A stretch of 33,391 bases of DNA from Psychrobacter sp. FME6 (GTDB lineage: Bacteria; Pseudomonadota; Gammaproteobacteria; Pseudomonadales; Moraxellaceae): the NCBI RefSeq assembly GCF_014861365.1, contig NZ_RRYW01000028.1, forward strand, positions 1-33,391, given 5' to 3'. Under the pieces are notes generated by a model. The model made no database searches and had not been told where the DNA came from. It saw nothing but the letters and a program-made list of their open reading frames with translations. The translations under genes were made by a program, and so were the position numbers. Every line of letters starts with the position of its first letter. Within the stretch, counting starts at the first letter, position 1. Positions 17,751 to 26,451 of this stretch are shown in pieces.

Positions 17751-18116
17751 TTAGTTTATTTTCTCTTCAGCCCATTGTTTTAATACCACCGCTTGATTAT
17801 GCTCTTCGTCTTTTGCGCCATAAATAAAAGTTACATTGTGCTTTTCAAGCTGGTATTTTACTTTGTCTAGAAACTCATCTTTAAGCTCGTTGTCTTCTAA
17901 TTCTTTTTTATAGGATTTTTTAAAGTCACTGAACTTGTCTGCGTCATGGTCAAAGGACTTCCTCAGTTTATCTGAAGGTGCAATATCTTTTGGCCACCAG
18001 CTATAACTTAGGTCTTCTTTTTTTATACCTCTTGGCCATAACCGGTCTACTAATATACAGTATCCGTCATCATTTCCCTTCTCTGTATACGCTCTTCGGA
18101 TTTTAATTTTTGACAT
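17751..18116 (-). CDS. DUF488 (YeaO-like) family protein
   Basis: A 121-residue cytosolic protein. KIRRAYTEKGNDDGYCILVD, then RLWPRGIKKEDLSYSWWPKD and IAPSDKLRKSFDHD are the typical conserved blocks of the DUF488/YeaO family; the C-terminal FIYGAKDEEHNQAVVLK matches the family end. Biochemical function is not established. AAGG lies eleven bases before the start. It is followed 108 bases away by the DUF924 gene on the same strand. Confidence 0.85.
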   Translation of the reverse strand: MSKIKIRRAYTEKGNDDGYCILVDRLWPRGIKKEDLSYSWWPKDIAPSDKLRKSFDHDADKFSDFKKSYKKELEDNELKDEFLDKVKYQLEKHNVTFIYGAKDEEHNQAVVLKQWAEEKIN

Positions 18117-18224
18117 AACTATATAATCCTTGTAGTGATAAACATTAATAGAATATTTGAATGGTTGGCTCGCTAACCTGCCTTATCCATAGATAGTATA
18201 AATAATGATACAGGGAAAATCTGA

Positions 18225-18764
18225 TTAAAACGATGAATTGGGCTGCTTTAAGAATGCTATTTCTTCTGCACTAGACACTCGCCTCAGTACCTTATTACGA
18301 TGTGGATAACGGCCAAAGCGATCGATAATTATTTTATGCTTCATCTCTGAGTTAAAGATTTCTGCATTGGTAAATTGCTCAAATAACCGTTCAGCTTGCT
18401 GATGAATAAGCTTCGATTCACTATGCATATAAGGCATCAACAGAAACTTGCGCGCCTCTAAACTGACAAGCTCTTCTAACGCGCCGCTAGCCACAGCCTC
18501 CTGCGCCAGCGCTAATGCCATTGCATCTTGAGAAAAAGCGGCTGGAGTATCACGATAAATATTACGTGAAAACTGATCCAATACAATAATCTCTGCTAAG
18601 CGCCCCTGCGTACTACTACGCCATGCATAAAATTCGGCAGCGGCGGCTTGCTCGAGTACAGTGGTAAATTGCTCAGTTAATAATCGATCAAAACTTAAAT
18701 CTTTTTCAAAAAATTTCTGGCTGCCCGCCTCATTAAAACAAAATTCTAATATTTTTTTGTGCAT
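18225..18764 (-). CDS. DUF924 family protein
   Basis: A 179-residue cytosolic, all-helical protein resembling TPR folds. ILEFCFNEAG near the start corresponds to the family's first block. LDQFSRNIYRDTPAAFSQD is the diagnostic motif, followed by FLLMPYMHSES and a C-terminal RFGRYPHRNKVLRR block. The function is unknown. I chose ATG 18764 because AAGGTG sits six bases before it and the family begins just here; the in-frame ATG at 18809 would add 15 residues with a weaker ribosome site. Confidence 0.85.
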   Translation of the reverse strand: MHKKILEFCFNEAGSQKFFEKDLSFDRLLTEQFTTVLEQAAAAEFYAWRSSTQGRLAEIIVLDQFSRNIYRDTPAAFSQDAMALALAQEAVASGALEELVSLEARKFLLMPYMHSESKLIHQQAERLFEQFTNAEIFNSEMKHKIIIDRFGRYPHRNKVLRRVSSAEEIAFLKQPNSSF

Positions 18765-18829
18765 AAACCACACCTTGCAAATTCTGATAGGCAATGATGC
18801 ATAGACCAAACATCTTACTCAAATCTACT

Positions 18830-19363
18830 CTAACAATCTATTTTTTTTGTTACTATTAACTCTTTTAACCCTGCTCTTTCATGGGCTTTAAATGGATAAC
18901 GATCTGCCATAACTATCCATTCAGATTCATCTTTATTGCTTAGGCTATTTATATTATTCGCTAATCTAATAAGCAATATATCAATGTCCATAGTGACTTG
19001 CTTGATTGGCGTTTGTAATTCCGTTAGACGCTGCCTATGGCAATCCCTTTCAAACTTTTTAAACCTCTGCTGTAACTGTTGTAATGTTAGTGGCGCGGTT
19101 AATATCAAATAGACACATTGGTTGGTATAAGCAGGTTTTGGCAGCTCAGGAGTCGCCGTAAAATCAGGGTTTTGAAAAGCTATCGATAATTCTATCTCTC
19201 CTATAGTCGCCAAACTTTCTCGGACGCGTAATAAATGCTTTTCTGCTTGGTAATTACTACCCAAAGCCAATAGCACAGCTGCCACTGGTTGCGTTTGTAA
19301 TTGCTCAGGCGCACACTTTTTTAGCATTTCAAGATTCAAATCAACTCGCTCTTTATGCATCAT
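18830..19363 (-). CDS. Divergent HPPK-like (FolK-family) protein
   Basis: Resembles 6-hydroxymethyl-7,8-dihydropterin pyrophosphokinase, the folate enzyme after FolB. VLLALGSNYQAEKHL is the N-terminal HPPK motif, and the metal-binding pair survives in TMDIDILL. The loop that normally reads like RWGPRTLDLDI is here TPIKQVTMDIDI, so the usual catalytic Arg and Trp are absent. The GRxR segment is replaced by HRQR with a short insertion. It begins inside the last codons of folB: ATGATG at 19363/19360 overlaps the folB stop, giving 177 residues; an ORF from 19414 would overlap folB by 62 bases. The overlap argues for coupled expression. It may be a weakly active or repurposed paralogue, with a standard folK elsewhere. 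Confidence 0.65.
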   Translation of the reverse strand: MMHKERVDLNLEMLKKCAPEQLQTQPVAAVLLALGSNYQAEKHLLRVRESLATIGEIELSIAFQNPDFTATPELPKPAYTNQCVYLILTAPLTLQQLQQRFKKFERDCHRQRLTELQTPIKQVTMDIDILLIRLANNINSLSNKDESEWIVMADRYPFKAHERAGLKELIVTKKIDC

Positions 19364-19772
19364 CAGATTGGCTGTTATTATCACCAACTGCTTCGCTATC
19401 TGAAGCTTTGGCACTACGCGTTATTTGTACCCCAACGGCATCTGCTTGTTTAATAGCAGTGGGTTTAGCGACACTCAACGTCACTTGATGGCAGGCATAT
19501 TTTGCTAGTAGTTTGTCCACAATCTCTCCTGCCAGATGTTCAAGCAATTGCGCTTTAATAGTCTGGCACCAATCCGTCACATCATCGCAGACCGCTTTAT
19601 AATTAAGCGCATCGCCGACGTCATCTGAGATTGCCGCTTTGCGAATATCTGTTTCCAGTGCAATATCAATCAGTAAGGGCTGGGTAATAGCGCGCTCCCA
19701 CTCATAAACACCGATTACCGCCTCTACTTTTAGGCCTTTGACAAATACTACATCAGACTGGGTATGAAACAT
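19353..19772 (-). CDS. folB: Dihydroneopterin aldolase
   Basis: Cleaves 7,8-dihydroneopterin to 6-hydroxymethyl-dihydropterin and glycolaldehyde in folate synthesis. The 139-residue protein has VFVKGLKVEAVIGVYEWER, whose Glu anchors the pterin, and LSVAKPTAIKQADAVGVQI with the catalytic lysine region. NYKAVCDDV and LLEHLAGEI are further family blocks. The last 20 residues are Ser/Asp-rich and unconserved. AAGGATG precedes ATG 19772. The stop overlaps the HPPK-like start, so the two are an operon. Confidence 0.92.
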   Translation of the reverse strand: MFHTQSDVVFVKGLKVEAVIGVYEWERAITQPLLIDIALETDIRKAAISDDVGDALNYKAVCDDVTDWCQTIKAQLLEHLAGEIVDKLLAKYACHQVTLSVAKPTAIKQADAVGVQITRSAKASDSEAVGDNNSQSDDA

Positions 19773-20009
19773 GCTTTCATCCTTGTTAACTAAATTTTTA
19801 CTAGTTTTTATTTACCAGTTATAGTCGATACTGAGTAAAATGGATACACAAAACTATGCTACGTGACTGGTACAAATTTTTCTTGCTGGCTGTGCCTACG
19901 CCGACAGAGGCTACAAAACATTTATCCCAGCCCCGCTGTATCTCTTTTATATCGACCTGACTGTATTAAGTACCATTTCTCACTCTGGTTGTTAATTCTA
20001 CTTTAGCTT

Positions 20010-20972
20010 CTATTTAACGCTTTCTAAAGCCTCTTCGCGTAGACGTTCGGCTTTTAACGCTTTACTAGGACGGTGTCGCCACAGATCAATGCTAAATAAC
20101 AACAACCCTAACCAAATTAAACCAAATACGGCTAAGCGATGTAAGTCAAATGGCTCTTTATAATAAAATACAGCCAAAAAGAAAATAAAGGTTGGCGTTA
20201 AATAATTCATAAAACTAAGGATGCTATAAGCCACTAACTTGGTCGATTTATTAAACATCAATAGCGGTATCAAGGTAATGGGACCCGCCAGCATTAATAG
20301 CCAAATAGAAGGCGTAAACCAAAAGCTGATATGACTACTCGCCACATCAGACTGCCAGAACCACCATAGAAAAATAGGCAACAGCATGGCGGTTTCAACG
20401 AACATCGCGTCGACAGCGGTAAGAGGCGTTTGCCGTTGAATGGTACCATAAGTGCTAAAGCTAAAGGCCAAGATCAAGGATATCCACGGCAAACTACCCA
20501 GCATGACCACTTGAATAACGACCGACAATAGCGCAAAGCCAATCGCTACCCATTGTAAGGATCGCAGGCGTTCTTTGAACAAAATCATCGATAGCGCCAC
20601 CCCAACGAGTGGGCCGATAAAATACCCCAAACTGGCTTCTAAAATCTGATCATGATTGACCGCCCAAACATAGGTAAGCCAATTGACAGCAATAATAGCG
20701 CCTGAGATAAAGGTATAGGCTATCCATCTTGGATTTTTCTTAAGCGTATCGATCCACTGCCAACGCTTAGTAACGATCAATACCACCAGCAGGCAAGCAA
20801 ATGTCCAAACAATGCGGTGACCAATGATTTCGGTGGCATTATAGTCAGACAGTTGCTTAAAATATAAAGGAAAAGCGCCCCAAATAGAAAAGGCAATCAG
20901 GGCGGTGACAATGCCGCGTCTGGTTGTTTTAATAGGAGTAATTGATTTTTTGATGACGTTTTGAGTAGTCAT
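20010..20972 (-). CDS. rarD: RarD/EamA-family permease
   Basis: An inner-membrane protein of 320 residues with about ten hydrophobic segments in two EamA repeats. The N-terminal segment TALIAFSIWGAFPLYFKQL and the helix-pair LGYFIGPLVGVALSMILFKE are typical of RarD (the chloramphenicol-sensitive protein family). The transported substrate is unknown. I chose ATG 20972 (MTTQNV) over an in-frame TTG at 21014 because the extra 14 residues are not family-like, though no strong ribosome site is seen. It is separated from tyrA-aroA by a terminator, so it should have its own promoter within 20973-21077. Confidence 0.85.
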   Translation of the reverse strand: MTTQNVIKKSITPIKTTRRGIVTALIAFSIWGAFPLYFKQLSDYNATEIIGHRIVWTFACLLVVLIVTKRWQWIDTLKKNPRWIAYTFISGAIIAVNWLTYVWAVNHDQILEASLGYFIGPLVGVALSMILFKERLRSLQWVAIGFALLSVVIQVVMLGSLPWISLILAFSFSTYGTIQRQTPLTAVDAMFVETAMLLPIFLWWFWQSDVASSHISFWFTPSIWLLMLAGPITLIPLLMFNKSTKLVAYSILSFMNYLTPTFIFFLAVFYYKEPFDLHRLAVFGLIWLGLLLFSIDLWRHRPSKALKAERLREEALESVK

Positions 20973-21077
20973 AAGACAATACAACTTTTTAGAGCAAAGC
21001 GCGCCCTCACCCAACTATCATCATTGATGATAACTCGGTGGTAAGAGCACAGGGTCACTACAGATAGGATAAAAGGT

Positions 21078-21120
21078 AAAAAGCAATGTGTAGATACTAA
21101 AATCGTATCTACACATTGCT
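21078..21120 (-). terminator. Terminator of the pheA-hisC-tyrA/aroA operon
   Basis: A perfect 16-bp stem: AGCAATGTGTAGATAC (21082-21097) with its complement at 21105-21120, loop seven bases. It is followed on the minus strand by five T residues (AAAAA at 21078-21082 on plus). It lies 130 bases after the tyrA-aroA stop and before rarD. Confidence 0.85.
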
Positions 21121-21249
21121 GACGATAATAACTATTTAAAAAAAACAATCTTACATTATAACTTATAACCAATTTGGCCGAATTCAGCAGTCAATGTTAC
21201 TCATATAGTAATTAATAAAATGACGAATGAAGCCGACATTTTATTAATA

Positions 21250-23613
21250 TTAAACAGCACCATTATCGACTTCAATAGCCATACCAATTTGGTTGGCAAG
21301 CTCGGCAAATCCTGGGAAGCTGGTATTAACGGTTTCGATACCTTCGATTGTGATCTGCTCAGACGCCCGCAAACTCGCCACGGCAAAGCTCATGGCAATG
21401 CGATGATCGTGATGCGAGGTGATATGTCCACCACCGAAAACTGGGGTACTATTATCGACCTGACCGCCAATTACTTTGCTCATTTGTCCATGGCTGCCTT
21501 GACCTTCAATAATCAAGCCATCATCCGTCACGGTGCAATCAACACCCAGCGCTTGTAAGCCTTCTGCCATGACGGCGATACGATCTGACTCTTTAACACG
21601 CAGCTCTTTCGCACCAGTTAACACCGTACGACCTTGGGCACAACTTGCCGCAATAAATAGTACTGGAAACTCATCAATGGCAAGCGGAACAAGCATTTCT
21701 GGAATCTTGATTCCGACCAGATTGGATGAGCGAATAGTAATGTCAGCAACAGGTTCTTCACCGACATAGGTTTTATTACTTAACGTGATATCTGCTTGCA
21801 TTAATTTTAAAATATCAATAATACCCGTACGAGTAGGATTGATGCCGACCTGTTTTAAAGTCAACTCACTACCATGACTGATAGCAGCGGCAACCATAAA
21901 GAATGCTGCTGAAGAGATGTCTGCAGGTACAGCTATATCACCGCCTGTTAATGTACCACCACCGTCAACACTGATACGATTACCGTCAACCGTTACTGGA
22001 TACCCAAAGGCTGAAAGCATACGTTCGGTATGGTCGCGGCTCACTTCCGGTTGCGTGACTGTCGTGGTGCCTTCTGCCCATAATCCAGCGAGCAATAAGC
22101 AGGACTTTATTTGTGCTGAGGCGACTGGCATATCGTACTCAACACCTTGTAGTGGTTTACCCACGTTATCACGACCAGTGATGCTCAGCGGTGCTGTACC
22201 ACTATGTCCTGTACTTTGAATCACTGCACCCATCTCGCGCAGCGGCGCAGCGACTCGCTCCATCGGACGTTTATTCAAACTGGTATCGCCAGTCATGACA
22301 CTATCAAAAGATTGCGCTGCTAAAATACCCGCTAGTAGACGCATGCTGGTGCCTGAATTGCCCATATATAGTGGCGTCTTGCTTGGTTTTAAACCATTCA
22401 TACCCACGCCATGAATGGTTAGCCTACCCTTATCAGGACCTTCAATAGTCACACCCATATCGCGAAATGCTTGCAAAGTTGCCAGTGCATCTTCCCCTTC
22501 CAAAAACCCAGTGACCTTGGTGACACCAGTTGCAAGGCTTCCAAGCATGATACTGCGATGTGAGATAGATTTATCACCAGGAATAGTAATGGTGCCAGAA
22601 ACGGTGTTACTTGGAGAGATTAGGTAAGAAGCTGACATGGCAGAGGTATCCGTATAAGGGGTGCTGGCTAACATATGGCCGAAATGTCGCCGTGCGGCTT
22701 GCGCGCGGCCTAAAAGTCCCATCAGGGCAGTTGAATCTTTATCAATGATAAGCTGGCGCATGGTCTGTAGATAAACACCGTACTCATCAAGGGCGCTCAC
22801 AATCGCGTCTTGGTTGGCAAAAAATATATCATGCCACATTTTAGGGTCGCTGGCAGCGATACGGGTAAAATCGCGAAACCCGCCAGCAGCATAGCGAAAC
22901 ATATCTAAATTGTCATCGTGGCTTGCTAGCTGCTCTACTAGATTAAATGCCAATAGGTGCGGTAAATGACTGGTATGCGCCAATATCGAATCATGATGGT
23001 CAGCTGCCATCGGCATGACTGTCGCACCTGCCGCTTCCCATAATTGGCGTAACTTTGTAATGGCCGTCTGTTTGGTCGTTGGTAGCTCACAAATGATGAC
23101 GCTATGGTTGACAAATAAATTGGCTCGCCTGGCATGATACCCTGAATTTTCAGCACCGGCAATCGGATGTGCTGGCACCAAGCCCACAGGTAATGAGCTA
23201 AAGACGGCTTTGGCGGCATCAATAATATTAACCTTGGTACTACAGACATCAGTAATGATGCAGTCAGTAGCAAGCTGACCACTGTCCATCGCTGTTTTGA
23301 TATCTGCGAATACTGTTTGCACCGCTTGTACTGGCACCGCAATAACGATTAAGTCACTGCCCGACACCACTTTGCTTAATTCCGAGCTTCCCGCATCTAA
23401 TAAACCCTGCTGAATAGCCTCTTCGATGCTTGGAGCATGCCTGTCGACTGCCACCAAACGCCGACTTAAGCCATTATCTTTAATCGCTTGGGCTAAACTG
23501 GCACCAATCAATCCCAAACCTATCACACAAACTTGATCGAATAATGGTGGTAAAGTAGATAGGTTGGGTGCAGCTGCGGTTTGATGACTTGCCGCTTGAT
23601 TTATTTTTTGCAT
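21250..23613 (-). CDS. tyrA-aroA: Bifunctional prephenate dehydrogenase / EPSP synthase (TyrA-AroA fusion)
   Basis: A 787-residue cytosolic fusion enzyme. Residues about 25-310 are a TyrA-type dehydrogenase: NAD motif VIGLGLIGASLAQAI, catalytic-site block VPAHPIAGAENSGYHARRAN and HTSHLPHLLAFNL. Residues about 328-787 are 5-enolpyruvylshikimate-3-phosphate synthase: GDKSISHRS (Lys348), GNSGTSMRLLAG, RPMERVAAPL, SAQIK, RDHTE, NPTRTG, LRVKESDR and a final DHRIAMSF block. The set GDKS, SAQxK, RxHxE and NxTR matches class II EPSP synthases, although the glyphosate-relevant position is Gly (GNSGT), not Ala as in CP4. In Pseudomonas tyrA and aroA are adjacent or fused in the same order after pheA and hisC. 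It therefore handles both the branch to tyrosine and the sixth shikimate step. Confidence 0.95.
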   Translation of the reverse strand: MQKINQAASHQTAAAPNLSTLPPLFDQVCVIGLGLIGASLAQAIKDNGLSRRLVAVDRHAPSIEEAIQQGLLDAGSSELSKVVSGSDLIVIAVPVQAVQTVFADIKTAMDSGQLATDCIITDVCSTKVNIIDAAKAVFSSLPVGLVPAHPIAGAENSGYHARRANLFVNHSVIICELPTTKQTAITKLRQLWEAAGATVMPMAADHHDSILAHTSHLPHLLAFNLVEQLASHDDNLDMFRYAAGGFRDFTRIAASDPKMWHDIFFANQDAIVSALDEYGVYLQTMRQLIIDKDSTALMGLLGRAQAARRHFGHMLASTPYTDTSAMSASYLISPSNTVSGTITIPGDKSISHRSIMLGSLATGVTKVTGFLEGEDALATLQAFRDMGVTIEGPDKGRLTIHGVGMNGLKPSKTPLYMGNSGTSMRLLAGILAAQSFDSVMTGDTSLNKRPMERVAAPLREMGAVIQSTGHSGTAPLSITGRDNVGKPLQGVEYDMPVASAQIKSCLLLAGLWAEGTTTVTQPEVSRDHTERMLSAFGYPVTVDGNRISVDGGGTLTGGDIAVPADISSAAFFMVAAAISHGSELTLKQVGINPTRTGIIDILKLMQADITLSNKTYVGEEPVADITIRSSNLVGIKIPEMLVPLAIDEFPVLFIAASCAQGRTVLTGAKELRVKESDRIAVMAEGLQALGVDCTVTDDGLIIEGQGSHGQMSKVIGGQVDNSTPVFGGGHITSHHDHRIAMSFAVASLRASEQITIEGIETVNTSFPGFAELANQIGMAIEVDNGAV

Positions 23614-23697
23614 ATTATTTTAGTTATCATGTCACTTAATAGGTGTTAGCTGAACAGCTTTGAGTTTGATAGCATTAAGCTCAGCCATCAGTCAATC

Positions 23698-24840
23698 TTA
23701 ATCATCAGTCAATATAGAACGTAGAGTATCGATTAGACGGGTATTGTCTTCTGCGACCCCAACGGTAACCCTTAACCAATTAGGTAAACCATAAGCATCG
23801 AGCGGACGCACTATCACGCCTTGCTCCAATAACGCCTGGTGAATCACAGCAGCCGTTACGTCCTCCATCTCAACTTCTATTTCTACCATAACAAAGTTGG
23901 CATGTGATTTAACAAAACCCAAGCCCAACGCATCAAACTGCTTCTCTAGCCAGCGCCTTTGCCCTTGGTTGGTTGAGCTAACTTTTTCAATAAAATCTTG
24001 GTCAGTCAGTGCGGCAGCGGCAGCAGCCAGAGCCACGCGGCTGACATTAAACGGCTGACGGATCCGATTAAGTAAGTCAGCAACTGCAACTGAACTCAGC
24101 GCATAACCAACACGCAGACCCGCCAGTCCATAAGCTTTAGAAAAAGTACGTACAATGACCACGTTGCCAAATTCATCTAACAGCGCCCGATTGTTACTTT
24201 CAGGACTGTATTCGATATAAGCCTCATCTAATACTATCAATACCGAACTTGGCACACTAGCCACAAACTCACGTAGCTCTTTATGTTCAAGCTGTGTACC
24301 GGTCGGATTATTAGGATTGGCGATAAACACCATCTTAGTATTAGGATTGTCTTGAACCGCTTGGCTCATGGCTTTTAAATCATGACCAAAACGATTGGCA
24401 GGTACTTCAATACCCATTGCGCCTTGCATTTTAGCCAGCATCGGATAAATAATAAATGCATATTGACTATAAACGAGCGCATCATCAGCACCGGCAAAAC
24501 TACGCGCCAAGATATCAAGCAAATCGTTAGAGCCATTACCTAGCGTAATCTGTTCAACATCAACCTCATTAAAATCAGCCAATGCTTGTTTCAGATAATA
24601 GCCATTGCCATCAGGATAACGCGACAACTGACCTAACTGCTCGGTAATCGCTAGCGTTACTTGCGGTGAGCAGCCTATCGGATTCTCATTGCTGGCAAGC
24701 TTTACCACATCTGAGACGCCATATTCACGCGTTAACTCTTCAACCGGCTTCCCAGTTTGATAAGGTGCCAACTCTAAAATACTGTCATAAGCAGGTGCTA
24801 GCAGTGATAAATTTGACTCTGTCGATGGCGTAGACTGCAT
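23698..24840 (-). CDS. hisC: Histidinol-phosphate / aromatic aminotransferase
   Basis: A 380-residue class I/II PLP aminotransferase. The N-terminal block LASNENPIGCSP and FIANPNNPTGTQ are typical of HisC. The PLP-binding lysine is Lys235 in RTFSKAYGLAGLRVGY. LDEAYIEYSPES contains the conserved Asp-Glu-Ala-Tyr. It sits between pheA and tyrA-aroA, the position of hisC2 in pseudomonads, where the enzyme transaminates phenylpyruvate or prephenate derivatives as well as imidazole-acetol phosphate. That dual role is inferred. AAGG lies seven bases before ATG; the pheA stop is 30 bases upstream. Confidence 0.9.
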   Translation of the reverse strand: MQSTPSTESNLSLLAPAYDSILELAPYQTGKPVEELTREYGVSDVVKLASNENPIGCSPQVTLAITEQLGQLSRYPDGNGYYLKQALADFNEVDVEQITLGNGSNDLLDILARSFAGADDALVYSQYAFIIYPMLAKMQGAMGIEVPANRFGHDLKAMSQAVQDNPNTKMVFIANPNNPTGTQLEHKELREFVASVPSSVLIVLDEAYIEYSPESNNRALLDEFGNVVIVRTFSKAYGLAGLRVGYALSSVAVADLLNRIRQPFNVSRVALAAAAAALTDQDFIEKVSSTNQGQRRWLEKQFDALGLGFVKSHANFVMVEIEVEMEDVTAAVIHQALLEQGVIVRPLDAYGLPNWLRVTVGVAEDNTRLIDTLRSILTDD

Positions 24841-24870
24841 GATTTATCCTTAGGTTTAATTTTTCTATAT

Positions 24871-26052
24871 CTATAATACCGCTTTTGGATAAGAGCCCAA
24901 TATACGTAAATCTTTGACCAATGGGCGGATATCAGCGATAGCAGCACTAACATTAGGGTCTTGAATGTGCCCATCCATATCGATAAAGAACACGTAAGCC
25001 CATTTATTAGGGCGTTCTGGACGCGTCTCGATACTGGTCATAGAGACGCCATGATACGATAACGGTTTTAAAATCTCGATCAGGGCACCCGCTTTATCAT
25101 GCGCTGAAACCATAATAGAGGTTTTGTCTTGACCTGATGGCGCAATTGCTTCGTGACCGATAATCAGGAATCGTGTGGTGTTGCTAGGGTTGTCTTCGAT
25201 ATTTGAGTAAAGCTTGTGCAAGTCATATTCCACAGCAGCTACATCGCCTGCAATCGCTGCTGAATGCCACTCATTTCTTAAGCGTCGCGCCGCTTCTCCG
25301 TTGCTCGATACAGCAACACGCTCAACATTAGGATAATTGACATCGAGCCAATGGCGACATTGTGCCAAGGATTGCTGATGCGAATAAATACGGCTTAAGC
25401 CATCAAGTTTGGTATGCTCAGCGACCAAGAAGTTTTGATGAATCGGTAACTCAACCTCACCAATGATTTTTAAGGTAGAAGATAAAAAACCATCTAGCGT
25501 ATGGTTGACCACGCCCTCTGAGGAGTTTTCGACTGGCACCACACCATACATCGCCGTGCCTGCTTCGACTTCACGGAATACATCAGTAATGGTGTTTAGC
25601 GGCACGGTATCAGCCGCTTTGCCAAAGTGCTTTAAAGCGGCGGCATGGGTAAAGGTGCCGACAGGGCCCAAAAAGGCAATACGTTGCGGCGCTTCTAAAT
25701 CAAGGCATACCGACATAATCTCACGGAATAAGCGTGCCATTTTTTCATCAGCGATTGGCCCACCATTGCGCTCCATCACCGCTTTTAAAACTTGAGCCTC
25801 ACGCTCAGGACGATAAAAGATAGGGTTGCTATCGTCAGTGGTCGGGTTATTGGCAATATGGTTTTTCTTTACCGTTGCCACTTGCTGAGCCAGCTTGGCA
25901 CGATTATTAATCAGCGTTTGAATTTCGCAGTCTACTGTGTCAATACTTTGGCGAATATTGTCCAAAAACTCTTTTTCAGTTGCGGTATCGCTAGTGCTTG
26001 CGCTGGTTTGATTTAGATTATCCACGTTCTGCTCTGGTGACTGCTCACTCAT
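24871..26052 (-). CDS. pheA: Chorismate mutase / prephenate dehydratase (P-protein)
   Basis: A 393-residue bifunctional enzyme making phenylpyruvate from chorismate. Residues about 30-120 are an AroQ-type chorismate mutase (IRQSIDTVDCEIQTLINNRA, then YRPEREAQVL). Residues about 125-300 are the dehydratase (RIAFLGPVGTFTHAAALKHF; NTTRFLIIG with the conserved Thr-Arg-Phe). Residues about 305-390 are the regulatory ACT domain with GALIEILKPL and IETRPER, the variant of the phenylalanine-binding ESRP motif, so feedback inhibition by phenylalanine is likely. The first 28 residues are an extra polar tail. It is the first gene of the aromatic operon; no leader peptide rich in Phe codons was recognised upstream. 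Confidence 0.95.
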   Translation of the reverse strand: MSEQSPEQNVDNLNQTSASTSDTATEKEFLDNIRQSIDTVDCEIQTLINNRAKLAQQVATVKKNHIANNPTTDDSNPIFYRPEREAQVLKAVMERNGGPIADEKMARLFREIMSVCLDLEAPQRIAFLGPVGTFTHAAALKHFGKAADTVPLNTITDVFREVEAGTAMYGVVPVENSSEGVVNHTLDGFLSSTLKIIGEVELPIHQNFLVAEHTKLDGLSRIYSHQQSLAQCRHWLDVNYPNVERVAVSSNGEAARRLRNEWHSAAIAGDVAAVEYDLHKLYSNIEDNPSNTTRFLIIGHEAIAPSGQDKTSIMVSAHDKAGALIEILKPLSYHGVSMTSIETRPERPNKWAYVFFIDMDGHIQDPNVSAAIADIRPLVKDLRILGSYPKAVL

Positions 26053-26451
26053 TACCGCCCATCCTTTTTTAGATTTTATAACTACTATTTATCACTATTA
26101 GATATAACATGCTTAAATACTTTTGCTATTTAGCACAAGCCAAATAACCAACCTGCTCTACTATAACAAAAACTAGGGACAGTGCCCATTTGTAAATGCG
26201 CATAAACCTATAAATAGCTATAAATCTTAGCACAGTTGAATGATATAAAGGCCAAGCACCGTGAAACTATCAGCTAACTTAATCTCAAAATAGGCTCAAA
26301 TCTATGTTACAGTTTGAGCGTACCCATAACTTTATTGATAGTTACTTATTAATAATTACTTATTGATGACTATAAATATTGCTACAGCACATATTGCTAC
26401 AGCCATTAATAAGCAGACAACACCGTTAATTGACCATACCAAGGATATCTG
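26053..26451. other. Divergent intergenic region pheA / tal
   Basis: An AT-rich gap of 399 bases carrying the promoters of both divergent genes. Near tal there are two direct-repeat pairs: TTACTTATT at 26342 and 26356, and ATATTGCTACAGC at 26376 and 26391. I saw no gene, terminator or RNA with confidence. Confidence 0.5.

Noticed and set aside
19860-19920. A GC-rich stretch (CTGTGCCTACGCCGACAGAG) in the folB/rarD gap as a REP-like repeat
   Set aside because: Only one copy is seen in the window and its symmetry is poor; a genome-wide count would be needed.
21220-22627. Plus-strand ORFs opposite tyrA-aroA
   Set aside because: They mirror the codon pattern of the real gene on the minus strand.
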